A DNA stretch of 64,000 nt, taken from Phycisphaeraceae bacterium (GTDB lineage Bacteria; Planctomycetota; Phycisphaerae; Phycisphaerales; SM1A02). Below the pieces are notes generated by a model. That model was given only the letters and a program-made list of their open reading frames with translations. It searched no databases and was not told where the DNA came from. The stretch lies in the NCBI GenBank assembly GCA_019636735.1, contig JAHBWY010000006.1, positions 62,001-126,000 on the forward strand, given 5' to 3'. Position numbers and translations under genes: made by a program. Shown here one piece after another: positions 1-8,986 of the stretch (position 1 is the stretch's first letter; each line of letters begins with the position of its first letter).

Positions 1-87
1 GCTCCAGAGCCTCGACCGGACGGCGGTCGACGGTGAGCCCGTCGAGCGGTGACGGCGGCGGATCCCTCCGCTATCCTTCACACTCTC

Positions 88-2082
88 ATGCGTTTCGACA
101 CTCGCCGATCGATCGTGACGGCCGCACTGGCCGCGCTTCCACTCCTGCTCCTGCCCGCGTGCGAAGATGCGCAAAGCGTCTCGGAGCGAGTCGCCACGGC
201 CAAGCTCGAAGAGGCGCTGGCCCAGGCGGCGAAGGTCTATCGCGATGATCCCTTCAATGCCGACGACGAGCAAGCCCTTGCCGCCGCCGGTGAGCTGCGT
301 CGAATCGCCCAGTCGATCTCCTCCGTGCAGGGTGCCTCTCCCGGGCAGCGCAGCGCGCTCTTGATGGCGGCATCGTCGCTCTCACGACAGGCAGCGGCCC
401 TCGAACTCCAGGTGGCGATGCGCCTTGAGCAGCACCTTCGATTCGAGCGATTGGCTGTCAATCAGGCGGCCGGTGGCGCCGCAGGCCTCGAGTCCCTGGC
501 GACGCCGCTCGAGCGCATCGACTTCGCCTCGGCGCGGACGACACTCGCCACGCAGCGTGAGCAGACCGAAGCGCAGCTTCGACAGTTCCAAAGCCAGATC
601 AAGGCGCTGGAGGGCGCGATGGCGCTCATCGACCAGCAGATTGCGACGCGCAACGCTGAAGCGCAGTCCCTCGAGCAGGGCGCCAGCCAACTGCGACTCC
701 AGGCGCGGGAGCTCTCCGCCCGCCAGGCGTTGCCTCTGATTGAACAAGCCGCCGATTTGCAGCAGCGCAATGCTGAGATTCGCGGTGCGCTCGGCCTGCG
801 CCAGTCGGAGCGCAACGCGATTGAACCGGAGCTGTTCAGCGCCCGAGCGCTCGGCACCGGCGGCGCCGCGATGATGGAGTCAACCGACGCGGCCCTCCAG
901 AATCTCCAGGCCCTGACGGACACGGCGCGGGACGCGGCGAATCGCGCCCGTCGCAGCGCCAGCGAGATCCGCGGCCAGGGCAAGACACGGATTGAGGCGG
1001 TCATGGCCTCGATGAGCGAGACTCTTGAGCCGCGCTACCAGGCGGCGGTCGAGGCGCTCGAGCGAGCGGCCACGCTGGCCTCACAGGCGGCCAGCGGAAC
1101 CGACGCCGACGGCGCAGACTCCGCCAAGATGGCGCAGGCGTCCGCCCAGTTGGCCCTCGCGCGGGCCATGTGGCAGCGGGCCGGTGCTCTTGAGGAACAT
1201 GTCGATCTGCTTCGTCGGCTCGAATCCGCCGGCGGATGGGGCCAGTCATCGCAGATCGCCGCCGCCATCGAGGCGACGCAGGCGACGCGAAACGAGGCGC
1301 TCGAGCGAGCGGGCGACCTCTTCAGCGAGGCCGTCGATTCGCTGGGCCAGCTTCGCACCGCCGCTCGGGTGAACAGCCCCGAGATCGCGGGGCTCACGCG
1401 GCAGGCGCAGCAGGCGCTGCGTCGACTCGGTCGGCCCGAAGGAAGCGCCCCCGGCGGGGAGATGCACGATGACCTCGACCGTGGCGTCGCTCCGATCGTG
1501 AACGATGGACTGCCCGGCGCCCCCAGTGTTGAAGCTCTCGTTGCGCTCCTCTCAGGTGGTGCCGACGGCGATCCAACGGCCAGCGCACGCGTGATGCGCT
1601 CACGCTCCGCTCCGCAGCTCATTGACGCCATGGTGGGCATGGCCACTGCGATGGAGCCATTGCGCGCGGCCATGGTACGGCAGTTCGGATCTGCGGGCGT
1701 GCTCGCAGCGGCGAGTTCCGCGGCGGGCATGGCGCCCCCCGGCGCGGCGCGAATCGTGAGCCAGAGTGAGACGGGCGCCGAGATCGAGCTTGCCGGTCCG
1801 GGCGGCTCCGTGACGGCCACCGCCTTCGTCGAGGACGGTCGCTGGTTCCTCGACTTCGATGCCTACATCGAGAAGATCGCCCCGGGGCAGAGCATGATGA
1901 TGGCCGCCGCGCTGCCCATGATGACCGCCATGACCAGCGCCAGCAAGAAGGCGGCCGAGGCCATCGCCGCGCGCGTCGATGCGGGCGAGTTCGCCAGCGC
2001 CGAGGAGGCCTTTGCGGCCTATCAGCAGGAGATGGCCAAGGCGATGAGCGGAGCCATGGGCGGCATGGGCGGCGGCTTCTGA
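88..2082 (+). CDS. Putative coiled-coil lipoprotein
   Basis: Unrecognised family, 664 aa from ATG 88. An upstream in-frame ATG at 49 would place 13 residues before the signal peptide, so 88 is preferred. Residues 1-25 form a lipoprotein signal (positive start, hydrophobic core, LLPAC lipobox), so the protein is probably tethered to a membrane facing the periplasm. The middle (about residues 30-420) is Ala/Glu/Gln/Arg-rich and predicted by eye to be long coiled coil. The C-terminal third has a compact segment around GGSVTATAFVEDGRWFLDFD that looks like a small beta domain, then a Met/Gly-rich tail. A TATCCT hexamer at 72-77 lies 10 nt before the ATG and there is no Shine-Dalgarno. The next gene is convergent. 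Function unknown. Confidence 0.75.
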   Translation: MRFDTRRSIVTAALAALPLLLLPACEDAQSVSERVATAKLEEALAQAAKVYRDDPFNADDEQALAAAGELRRIAQSISSVQGASPGQRSALLMAASSLSRQAAALELQVAMRLEQHLRFERLAVNQAAGGAAGLESLATPLERIDFASARTTLATQREQTEAQLRQFQSQIKALEGAMALIDQQIATRNAEAQSLEQGASQLRLQARELSARQALPLIEQAADLQQRNAEIRGALGLRQSERNAIEPELFSARALGTGGAAMMESTDAALQNLQALTDTARDAANRARRSASEIRGQGKTRIEAVMASMSETLEPRYQAAVEALERAATLASQAASGTDADGADSAKMAQASAQLALARAMWQRAGALEEHVDLLRRLESAGGWGQSSQIAAAIEATQATRNEALERAGDLFSEAVDSLGQLRTAARVNSPEIAGLTRQAQQALRRLGRPEGSAPGGEMHDDLDRGVAPIVNDGLPGAPSVEALVALLSGGADGDPTASARVMRSRSAPQLIDAMVGMATAMEPLRAAMVRQFGSAGVLAAASSAAGMAPPGAARIVSQSETGAEIELAGPGGSVTATAFVEDGRWFLDFDAYIEKIAPGQSMMMAAALPMMTAMTSASKKAAEAIAARVDAGEFASAEEAFAAYQQEMAKAMSGAMGGMGGGF

Positions 2083-2117
2083 GCAAGCGTCAGGTCTTGA
2101 GGTGGACTTTGAACCGA

Positions 2118-3245
2118 TCACGGGCTTGAGTCAGCCCGGGCCAGCGCCCGGCGCGCAGTTTCTCGCACCACTGAGTCCTCACTCTCGTCGCTTGTGATCG
2201 CTGCCAGGCGCCGCCGGACCGTCTCATCGCGCGGGTGTCGCCCGAGATGTGCCCCGAGCAGAATGACCGCGTTGCGTCGCCACATGGAGCGCGTCGCCCG
2301 GCGGAGAATCGCCGTGGTGGCCGCTGCTCGGTGGTGCGCCTCACTCCAGCCGAGGACTTCAAGAAGGTCGAGGGGATCGATGCGCGGTTCATACCCGGCG
2401 CCGACACCGGCCCGACGCGATCGTCTGGTCGGCTGGTTGTGGGGACAGACCTCCTGGCAGTCATCGCAGCCATAAAGCCAACGCCCGGGCGTGGCTTCAA
2501 GGCGTGGATCAACTTCTCCCGAGTGCTCGATGGTCGAGTAGCTCAGGCAGCGCGAAGCATCGACCGACCAGGCGGTGATGGCCCCGGTCGGACAGGCGTC
2601 GATGCAGCGCGTGCAGCTTCCGCATGGGTCGGGCGAGGCGGCTCGAGGCTGCGCGAGGAGTGGCATGAGCGGAAAGGTCGTGACGATTTCTCCGAGCGAG
2701 AGCCAGCTTCCGAGGCCCTCGGCGATGAGCAGCGTGTGCTTGCCGATTCGACCGAGCCCCGCCCGCATGGCATGCTCGCGCTCGAGAATCGGCGCCGTAT
2801 CGACGCAGATGCGAAAGCGATGGGGAGTGTGCCGCGTGCGCCACTCTCTGGCGAGAGGCTCGAGTCGTGAGCGGATGATGGCGTGGTAATCACCGCCCCG
2901 GGCGTAGCGGGCCACGAGACCGCGGCGATCACTCGCGTTCTCCGAATCGAGCATGGCTCGCCGCCCATCGTGATAGCGATCGGCGACACAGATGACGCTC
3001 CGCGCTCCCGGGACGAGCACGCGCGGGTCGAGGCGTTCCGCCACATGCTCGGCGAGCCACGCCATCTCTCCGTGACGACCATCGTCGAGCCACTGCCGAA
3101 ACTCCGGGGCGTGGTCACTTGCAACCGCGTCGCAGATCCCGACCAGCGCGAAGCCTGACTCGCGGAGACGCTCCACCACTTCGTCGGTGAACGCGCGCCG
3201 CTCCGACTGCGACGGTTCAGCCGGTGTCGAGTCGCCGGGCTTCAT
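2118..3245 (-). CDS. queG: Epoxyqueuosine reductase
   Basis: Catalyses the last step of queuosine formation, reducing epoxyqueuosine in tRNA with cobalamin and two [4Fe-4S] clusters. The 375-aa protein has the ferredoxin-like cluster motif C208-C211-C214-C218 and the second set C233, C260, C263, C267 (CDDCQEVCPHN). The VDTAPILER segment near residue 149 matches the catalytic Asp region of the family. The last ~100 residues look like the HEAT-type repeats that bind tRNA in QueG. The start is ATG 3245, overlapping the hpnE stop (ATGA); a longer frame to 3383 lies entirely inside hpnE. It is the last gene of the recR-rpoN-hpnCDE-queG run, and its link to squalene synthesis looks positional only. 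Confidence 0.93.
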   Translation of the reverse strand: MKPGDSTPAEPSQSERRAFTDEVVERLRESGFALVGICDAVASDHAPEFRQWLDDGRHGEMAWLAEHVAERLDPRVLVPGARSVICVADRYHDGRRAMLDSENASDRRGLVARYARGGDYHAIIRSRLEPLAREWRTRHTPHRFRICVDTAPILEREHAMRAGLGRIGKHTLLIAEGLGSWLSLGEIVTTFPLMPLLAQPRAASPDPCGSCTRCIDACPTGAITAWSVDASRCLSYSTIEHSGEVDPRLEATPGRWLYGCDDCQEVCPHNQPTRRSRRAGVGAGYEPRIDPLDLLEVLGWSEAHHRAAATTAILRRATRSMWRRNAVILLGAHLGRHPRDETVRRRLAAITSDESEDSVVRETARRALARADSSP

Positions 3246-4642
3246 CTCAGACCCAGCCAGCGGACGAGGCGACCGATGGGCAGATCGGCGATGACACCAC
3301 CGCTTCCCGTAATGGCCTGGGCCGTGTGATATCCGCTGCGCACAGCACCTTCCATCGTGGCAGGCCAACCCGTTCGGCACCAATCACCGGCGATGAAGAG
3401 ATTGCGGCACCCGGCGCCGATGCCGACGAAGTCCGGCGTGCACCCCGGTCGGAACGCATCGACACCCGCTTCGCAGGCGAAGGTCGCTCGCTTCTCCTTG
3501 ACGGAGCGGACTTCAAGGGGCTCCAGACTACCGCTCCCGGGATAGGCCCAGCGGATGTCGTCGAGCACGCGCCGAGCAATCTCCCGTTCATCGAGCTCCA
3601 TCCATGCATCAGCGGCGGAGATGACCGCGTGAAGGTGAGCGCGACCGCTCTCATCAACGCCCTTGTTGAAGAGCCACTGCGTCGCCCGCCCCGGAAGCAC
3701 CAGATGAGGCGTCTGCATGATCGGCTCGGCGAAGAAGAGATGCACTCCGAGAATGGGCGAGGGCCTCAGGGCATCAAGCCTCTGAAGACGACGATCGGCG
3801 GCTCGAAGCGTCTCCGAGCAGAGTTTCGAGAGACGATCCCAAGGCACCGTGGAAATCACCGCTCCCGCGGGGATGAACCCCTCGTCGGTCACAACGCCAG
3901 TGACGCGATCTCGCTCAAACGCGATCGCCTTCGCGCTGAGGCCAAGGCGCACCTCACCGCCGCTCCTGGCGAGGAGCGCTTCCGCAGGGTCATAGAGATC
4001 GACCAGCGGCACACGGCTCAATCCGATCGCGCTGGCGAAGTCGGAGCCGAGGAACCCCTCCTGGAACACCTGCATCGCGGAGGCTGCGTCAACCTTGGCG
4101 CAGGGAAGGTTGCAGGCGCTGACGACAACCGGTTCCCAGAAGCGCTCGATCGCACCGGCGGGCTGACGAACTGCTTCGAGGAAAGCGTGGAACACTTTGC
4201 CGCGCCACGCCTCGCGGCCGGCGAAACCCATGCGAATGAGCCGCCACATGGCGCGACCGACCGCGCGCCGCTCAGCGAGCGTGAGCACGCCGAAGCGAAG
4301 GAAGCTCCCCGTGAAGTGAAGCGGTGGCGCCAGACGACCCGGCCGCAGCTCGCGCGGCGGTCGCGGCGGATCCGCCCACCATGTGGAGCGATGCCATTCG
4401 ATCCGATCGAGGACGCCTAGGCGATCGTAGAGATCGAGCAGGTTCGTGCAGCACCCCATGACGACATGCTGACAGTTGTCGAGGGTGCGCCCCGAGCGCG
4501 GGTCAACGAAGCTCGTGGCGCGCCCTCCCAGTCGAGGTCGCGTCTCAACAACGACCGCCTTCACACCCGCTTCCGCCAGTCGAAGCGATGCGGCGATGCC
4601 CGCCAACCCCCCGCCGATGACGACCACCGACTCGGGGGTCAT
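3242..4642 (-). CDS. hpnE: Hydroxysqualene dehydroxylase (FAD-dependent)
   Basis: HpnE converts hydroxysqualene to squalene, the third step of the HpnC/HpnD/HpnE route. The 466-aa protein opens with a Rossmann FAD-binding motif (VVVIGGGLAGIAASLRLAEA) followed by ETRPRLGGRATSF, the usual amine-oxidase/phytoene-desaturase N-terminus. The C-terminus carries NLFIAGDWCRTGWPATMEGA, the second FAD-contacting motif of this superfamily. The start at ATG 4642 overlaps the hpnD stop by four bases (ATGA), which fixes it against a longer frame starting at 4690. Location next to hpnC and hpnD separates it from carotenoid desaturases. No squalene-hopene cyclase gene is in this window. Confidence 0.92.
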   Translation of the reverse strand: MTPESVVVIGGGLAGIAASLRLAEAGVKAVVVETRPRLGGRATSFVDPRSGRTLDNCQHVVMGCCTNLLDLYDRLGVLDRIEWHRSTWWADPPRPPRELRPGRLAPPLHFTGSFLRFGVLTLAERRAVGRAMWRLIRMGFAGREAWRGKVFHAFLEAVRQPAGAIERFWEPVVVSACNLPCAKVDAASAMQVFQEGFLGSDFASAIGLSRVPLVDLYDPAEALLARSGGEVRLGLSAKAIAFERDRVTGVVTDEGFIPAGAVISTVPWDRLSKLCSETLRAADRRLQRLDALRPSPILGVHLFFAEPIMQTPHLVLPGRATQWLFNKGVDESGRAHLHAVISAADAWMELDEREIARRVLDDIRWAYPGSGSLEPLEVRSVKEKRATFACEAGVDAFRPGCTPDFVGIGAGCRNLFIAGDWCRTGWPATMEGAVRSGYHTAQAITGSGGVIADLPIGRLVRWLGLR

Positions 4643-5550
4643 GGTCGTCCCGATGACGCCGCCTTGAAGCGGGCCCTGAAGGCGATCCACGCCTTGCGTG
4701 CGGCGCTCAGTCGGATGCGTCGCTCGCGCACCACGCGCTCAGGATCCGCAAGAATCTTCTCGAGGAGCCCGCGATAGATGGTCGTCATCGCCCAGAGCGT
4801 CGGCTCGCAGCTCTGCGTGATCATGCCGTCGAGAGCGAGCGAACTCTGGTAGTGGGCTCGGGCCCGATCAGCCTGCGCCTTGATGAACTCCGTGCAGCGA
4901 TCCGCGGGAGTCCATCGCCGCACCATCTCGGGCGTGAGCTCCATCGCCTCGAAGTCTCGTGCCGGCAGGTAGACATGCCCCTTGTCGAAGTCCTCGCGGA
5001 AGTCACGCAGCACATTCGTGAGTTGAAAGGCGATGCCGCGATCGATCGCCAGCTTCGGTGCCTCGGGATCATTGAATCCCCAGACATGGATGCAGATGAG
5101 CCCCACCGTGCTCGCCACTCGATAGCAGAAGCGCCGGAGGTCATCCCAGGTCTCATGGGTGTCTCCGCGGATATCCGCGAGTTGACCATCGAGCATGTCG
5201 TGGAAGTCCTGCCGCCGGATGGGCCATCGCTGCGTGACCTCACTGAATCCGATCCAGAGCGGCGAATCATCGACCGGCTGCCCCCGGAAGGCCGCATCGG
5301 TCGCCGCCCGGAACTCCGCAATCCGCTGGCAGCGCTCCTCGGGTCCGGCACCGCCGGCGTCGGCGAGGTCATCGGCCTGGCGCATCCACGCGTAGATGAT
5401 GAACATCGCGAAGCGCTCCGGCTCCGGCGTCAGGCGCAGCCCGTAATAGAAGTTCCTCGCGCGGCGACGGGTGATCTCCTCGCAGGCGCGCGCCGCTTGG
5501 AGCAGCGCCTCGGTCGGGGGTCCAAGCGAGATGGGGGCGACGGTGCTCAT
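4639..5550 (-). CDS. hpnD: Presqualene diphosphate synthase
   Basis: HpnD condenses two farnesyl diphosphates to presqualene diphosphate. The 303-aa protein is a squalene/phytoene synthase family member. It shows the first Asp-rich motif around D60-D64 (QADDLAD) and the second at D183-D187 (NVLRDFREDFDKGHVYLP), the latter close to the HpnD consensus. Overlaps of four bases with hpnC upstream and hpnE downstream show translational coupling. The product is expected to be cytoplasmic and membrane-associated. Phytoene synthase is the alternative, but the hpnC-hpnD-hpnE order is diagnostic. Confidence 0.93.
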   Translation of the reverse strand: MSTVAPISLGPPTEALLQAARACEEITRRRARNFYYGLRLTPEPERFAMFIIYAWMRQADDLADAGGAGPEERCQRIAEFRAATDAAFRGQPVDDSPLWIGFSEVTQRWPIRRQDFHDMLDGQLADIRGDTHETWDDLRRFCYRVASTVGLICIHVWGFNDPEAPKLAIDRGIAFQLTNVLRDFREDFDKGHVYLPARDFEAMELTPEMVRRWTPADRCTEFIKAQADRARAHYQSSLALDGMITQSCEPTLWAMTTIYRGLLEKILADPERVVRERRIRLSAARKAWIAFRARFKAASSGRP

Positions 5551-6620
5551 GCCGGAACCCTCGCCGCGCTTGGCACGCTTGGTGCGGCCGTGGACCCCGC
5601 GCGGCGTCGCTGCGCCCGCGCCATCCAGAGCGCCTGGAGCACGAGCGTCGCCTTGCGCACGCGGGCGAGGCGCGGTCGGGTGATGCAGGTCTCAAGGCCC
5701 CACGCCTCGATCTTGGAGAGCACATGGCGCCCACCGGCGCAGAAGAGCCAGATGATCGGTCGATGCGCCGGAGCGACCCGTTGAAGCAGGACCTCGCCCG
5801 CCTCCCACATCGCCCAGGTCCGATCGATGCACTGCCGAAGCACACCGCGATAGAGCTCGAGGAAGTCGCGATCGGGGGCGTACCCGAGCGCCACGGTCCG
5901 TTCGAGGCGTCGCTCGAAGTCGGGAATCGCCCCGAAGAACTCCCTTGGAATGTAGAGACGCCCCCGCTCCTGCCAGTCGCGCCGGACATCCTGCCAGTGG
6001 TTGGTGAGCTGGAGCGCAGTGCAGATTCGATCACTCGGCTCGAAGTGATCGGCGTCGCGCGGCTCCCCCAGGATCATCAGGACCAGACGCCCGACGGGAT
6101 CTGCGGAGAGGCGGCAGGAAGCCATCAATTCATCCCAGGTCTCCCAGCGCGTGCGCCGCTGATCCCACTCAAAGGCGCGGATGAGATCGTCAAAGGGCGC
6201 GATCGGCAGATCGTGACGAACGATCGTCGGGTGGAGCGCCGTGAAGACGGGATGCCGAGGAGCCCCGGCGAAGCACGCTTCGAGTTCCCTGCGCCACCAT
6301 CCGAGCAGTTCGAGTGATCGCTCGGGAGAGCCCATCTCATCACCGAGGTCGTCGGCCCAGCGGCAGAAGGCGTAGAGCGCCGCGAAGTCGTCGCGCCGAT
6401 CCTCGGGGACGAGGCTCGTGAGGACGCTGAAGTTCTCGCGGCTCTGCCGGGCCATTCGTGCGCACCACGCCCGCGCCGACTCCGTCGTCATCGTGTCGCA
6501 GCGGTCGGGTCCGTACGAGTCAAGAAGCTTGGCAATGTCGGTCACGACTCGCGTCCGTCCTTGCGGAGAATCTACCAAGGCCCCCGCCTCAGTGAGAGGA
6601 GCGTGCATGGGACGCGCCAT
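5547..6620 (-). CDS. hpnC: Hydroxysqualene synthase
   Basis: HpnC turns presqualene diphosphate into hydroxysqualene. The 357-aa protein is homologous to its neighbour HpnD, with the first Asp motif RWADDLGDE (about residues 88-95) and a second region LQLTNHWQDVRRDW in which the family's Asp pair is kept. It starts 12 bases after the rpoN stop. The first ~45 residues are poorly conserved, so a start at the internal ATG 6608 or further in is possible. The C-terminal ~25 residues are Ala/Arg-rich and dispensable-looking. Confidence in HpnC rather than HpnD comes from gene order and the NHWQD motif. Confidence 0.9.
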   Translation of the reverse strand: MARPMHAPLTEAGALVDSPQGRTRVVTDIAKLLDSYGPDRCDTMTTESARAWCARMARQSRENFSVLTSLVPEDRRDDFAALYAFCRWADDLGDEMGSPERSLELLGWWRRELEACFAGAPRHPVFTALHPTIVRHDLPIAPFDDLIRAFEWDQRRTRWETWDELMASCRLSADPVGRLVLMILGEPRDADHFEPSDRICTALQLTNHWQDVRRDWQERGRLYIPREFFGAIPDFERRLERTVALGYAPDRDFLELYRGVLRQCIDRTWAMWEAGEVLLQRVAPAHRPIIWLFCAGGRHVLSKIEAWGLETCITRPRLARVRKATLVLQALWMARAQRRRAGSTAAPSVPSAARVPA

Positions 6621-6632
6621 GCGCCCGACATT

Positions 6633-8210
6633 TCACCCCTGCTCCGGTGGCGACGAGCGGGCGGGAAGTTCATGCAACTTCCGCAGCTTTGCCGCAGGAA
6701 TTCCAAGCTGATCGCGATACTTGACCACCGTGCGCCGCGCAATGTCCACGCCACGCTCGCGCAACACCTTGGCGATGGCCTCGTCAGAGAGCGGGCGATG
6801 CTTGTCCTCGCCGTCGATGACCTCCCTGAGCAGGGTGCGGATGGCCTCGAAGCTCATCGACGCCCCATCTCGAGTCTCAAGACCGCCGGTGAAGAAGCGC
6901 CGGAGTTCGACCAGTCCGCGCGGCGTCGAGAGCCACTTGCCGGCGACGGCTCGGCTCACGGTCGCCACATGAATGCCGAGCTGATCGGCAATGTCACCCA
7001 TCGGCAGCGGCTTCAGATGCTCGGGCCCTGCGTCGAACCACTCGCGTTGCCGCGCCACCACGGCGGTCACGACACGCAGGAGAGTCGCCTGCCGCTGCTC
7101 GAGCGCGTCGATCAGCCACTTGGCGCTGCGGATGCGATCGGTGAGATAGCGCCTCGTCTCTGGATCGGCGCGGCGATCCTTGACCATCTCGCGGTACTGC
7201 TCGGCGATTCGAAGCGAGGGGACGGTGCCGTCCGCGAGGGTGCAGACATAGTCATCGCGCTCGCGGTCGTACTCGACGATCACATCAGGCACGATCGGGC
7301 GCTCTCTGCGGGAGACCAAGTCGGATCCTGGCGCGAGCGAGAGGCGCCGCAGCAGCCGCTTCGCATCGGCAATGCGCTGGAAGTCGAGCCCGCTCCGTTC
7401 CACGATCTGCGGGATGCGATTGGCGAGAAGATCGTCGTAGTGATCGCGGAGCAGCGTTTCGGCATCGCGCCATCCCTGGAGATCATCGGGCGCCGGTGGC
7501 TCGGGAACACCCGCGAGTCTCGCGCCAACTTGCAGTCGCAGCGATTCGCGCTGATCTCGCGCCAGCAGCCCGGGTGGCTCGAGGAATGCCTGCGCCACCA
7601 AGAGCGCTTCTTCGAGCTGAGCCGCCGTCCATGGACCGCCGGGAGCCTCGGCCGACTGCGCCGCGATCGTCTCGAGGTCGGCACCGAGCAGACCGTCGTC
7701 GTTCGCGTAGGCAATCAGCCAGCGACCTCGTGCTGCAAGATGCTCCGGCACCTCCGCGAGCGCCCACTGGCGCTCGAGCGACGACGAGAGCGTGAGCTCG
7801 CGATCGGGGGCGTTCGCCATCGCCTCCATCTTGCGATCGGCGCTGCCTTCATCGGCCCGGTGCACGATGCGCGGCGCGCCATCGTGATCCTCACCCTCTC
7901 CATAGACGCGCTCGAACTCCCGCGCCAATTCGAAGTTGGCGCCATCCTCGGAGATCTCGAGCGGCCGCTCGGTGAGGGCCACCGACGAGGCGTCCTCTCC
8001 GTCATGGTCCTCGGCGCCGTCGTCATCTCCCGGCATGGACTCCGCCTCGGGCTCGACCAGTTCGAGCGCCGGGTTCTCCTGAAGCTCCTGCTCCACGCGC
8101 TCGCGGAGTTCCTGCGAGGCGAGCTGGAGCATCTCCATCGCCTGGATCATGCGCGGCGCCATGCGCAACTGCGAGGAGAGGCGAAGTTGGGGTGAGGCCT
8201 CGAATCGCAT
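6633..8210 (-). CDS. rpoN: RNA polymerase sigma-54 factor
   Basis: Alternative sigma factor that recognises -24/-12 promoters and needs an AAA+ activator. The 525-aa protein has the N-terminal region I (LRLSSQLRMAPRMIQAMEML, rich in Gln/Leu), an acidic region II (about residues 55-75), the core-binding domain, a helix-turn-helix near residues 375-400 (QLGIHVATVSRAVAGKWLST) and the RpoN box ARRTVVKYRD at about 491-500. It starts only 2 bases after recR and precedes hpnC by 12 bases. A cognate activator (23027-24466) and a candidate promoter (22511-22528) are in the same window. Confidence 0.97.
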   Translation of the reverse strand: MRFEASPQLRLSSQLRMAPRMIQAMEMLQLASQELRERVEQELQENPALELVEPEAESMPGDDDGAEDHDGEDASSVALTERPLEISEDGANFELAREFERVYGEGEDHDGAPRIVHRADEGSADRKMEAMANAPDRELTLSSSLERQWALAEVPEHLAARGRWLIAYANDDGLLGADLETIAAQSAEAPGGPWTAAQLEEALLVAQAFLEPPGLLARDQRESLRLQVGARLAGVPEPPAPDDLQGWRDAETLLRDHYDDLLANRIPQIVERSGLDFQRIADAKRLLRRLSLAPGSDLVSRRERPIVPDVIVEYDRERDDYVCTLADGTVPSLRIAEQYREMVKDRRADPETRRYLTDRIRSAKWLIDALEQRQATLLRVVTAVVARQREWFDAGPEHLKPLPMGDIADQLGIHVATVSRAVAGKWLSTPRGLVELRRFFTGGLETRDGASMSFEAIRTLLREVIDGEDKHRPLSDEAIAKVLRERGVDIARRTVVKYRDQLGIPAAKLRKLHELPARSSPPEQG

Positions 8211-8212
8211 GG

Positions 8213-8854
8213 CTACTCGAGATCCCGCCGACCGGCGATGGCATCGGCCAGAACGGCGCGCGATGCGTACTCGATGTGGGAGCCGCTCGGCAGTCCCCGG
8301 GCAAGCCGAGTCACGCGGACGCCGAGCTTGCGCAAGCGATCCGCGACGACAAGGCCCGTCGTATCGCCCTCGAGGTCGGGGTTCATGCCGAGAATAACCT
8401 CGGCGACGGCCACTCCGCGAGCGTTGCGAGCAGGCTCGCGCACGCGTCGTTCGAGATCGGCCAGCGTGAGCGAGTCGGGGCCGACGCCATCGAGTGGATC
8501 GACGCGTCCCATGAGCACATGGTAGAGGCCTCGGAACATGCCGGTCTGCTCCATGCTGACCAGATCGCGCGGCTGTTCAACGACCAGCACCACGCTCGCA
8601 TCGCGCCGCTCATCGGCACAGAGGTGGCAGGGATCTCGATCGGTCAGGTTCCAGCAGGTGGAGCAGTGACGCACCTTCTCCTTCACGGCACGAATCGCAT
8701 CGGCGAGGCGCAGGGCTTCCTCACGATCCGCCTTCAGCACCCAGAAGGCCATGCGCTCCGCCGTGCGCCGTCCCACTCCCGGCAAGTTCGACAGCTCATT
8801 GATGAGCTCCTGCACCGACTCGGGATAGCTCGACTGGGAACGACTCTCGCTCAC
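8213..8854 (-). CDS. recR: Recombination mediator protein RecR
   Basis: RecR works with RecF/RecO to load RecA on gapped DNA. The 213-aa length is normal. It has the N-terminal helix-hairpin-helix (LPGVGRRTAERMAF), the four-cysteine zinc site C64-C67-C76-C79 and a Toprim domain with VVEQPRDLVSME and a conserved RLARGLPSGSHIEY C-terminal segment. The GTG start at 8854 has no Shine-Dalgarno; TAGACT at 8861-8866 lies six bases upstream, suggesting a leaderless message. It heads the six-gene operon reaching queG at 2118. Confidence 0.96.
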   Translation of the reverse strand: MSESRSQSSYPESVQELINELSNLPGVGRRTAERMAFWVLKADREEALRLADAIRAVKEKVRHCSTCWNLTDRDPCHLCADERRDASVVLVVEQPRDLVSMEQTGMFRGLYHVLMGRVDPLDGVGPDSLTLADLERRVREPARNARGVAVAEVILGMNPDLEGDTTGLVVADRLRKLGVRVTRLARGLPSGSHIEYASRAVLADAIAGRRDLE

Positions 8855-8860
8855 GAGGAC

Positions 8861-8889
8861 AGTCTAGGGGCTCCGGGATCGCTTCCGAA
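8861..8889 (-). promoter_or_regulatory. Candidate recR operon promoter
   Basis: On the minus strand TTCGGA (8884-8889), a 17-base spacer and TAGACT (8861-8866) resemble -35/-10 elements. The -10 is six bases from the recR GTG, so transcription would begin at or next to the start codon. The rest of the 8855-8986 gap shows no gene. Confidence 0.4.
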
Positions 8890-8986
8890 GCGGCGCGCGA
8901 ATCGTCTTCCGCGCGAATGGCCGGTCCGGTCGACCGTGGGGTCCCCCCAGCGGAATCTTGATGTGGGGTCTTGACTCGGTGCTCGA

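Noticed and set aside
6561..8195. A 544-codon plus-strand open frame
   Set aside because: Mirror of rpoN on the other strand with no family resemblance.
8855..8986. Small gene in the recR upstream gap
   Set aside because: No frame with a start signal. The sequence is better explained as promoter and the 3' end of the PIN/TRAM transcript.
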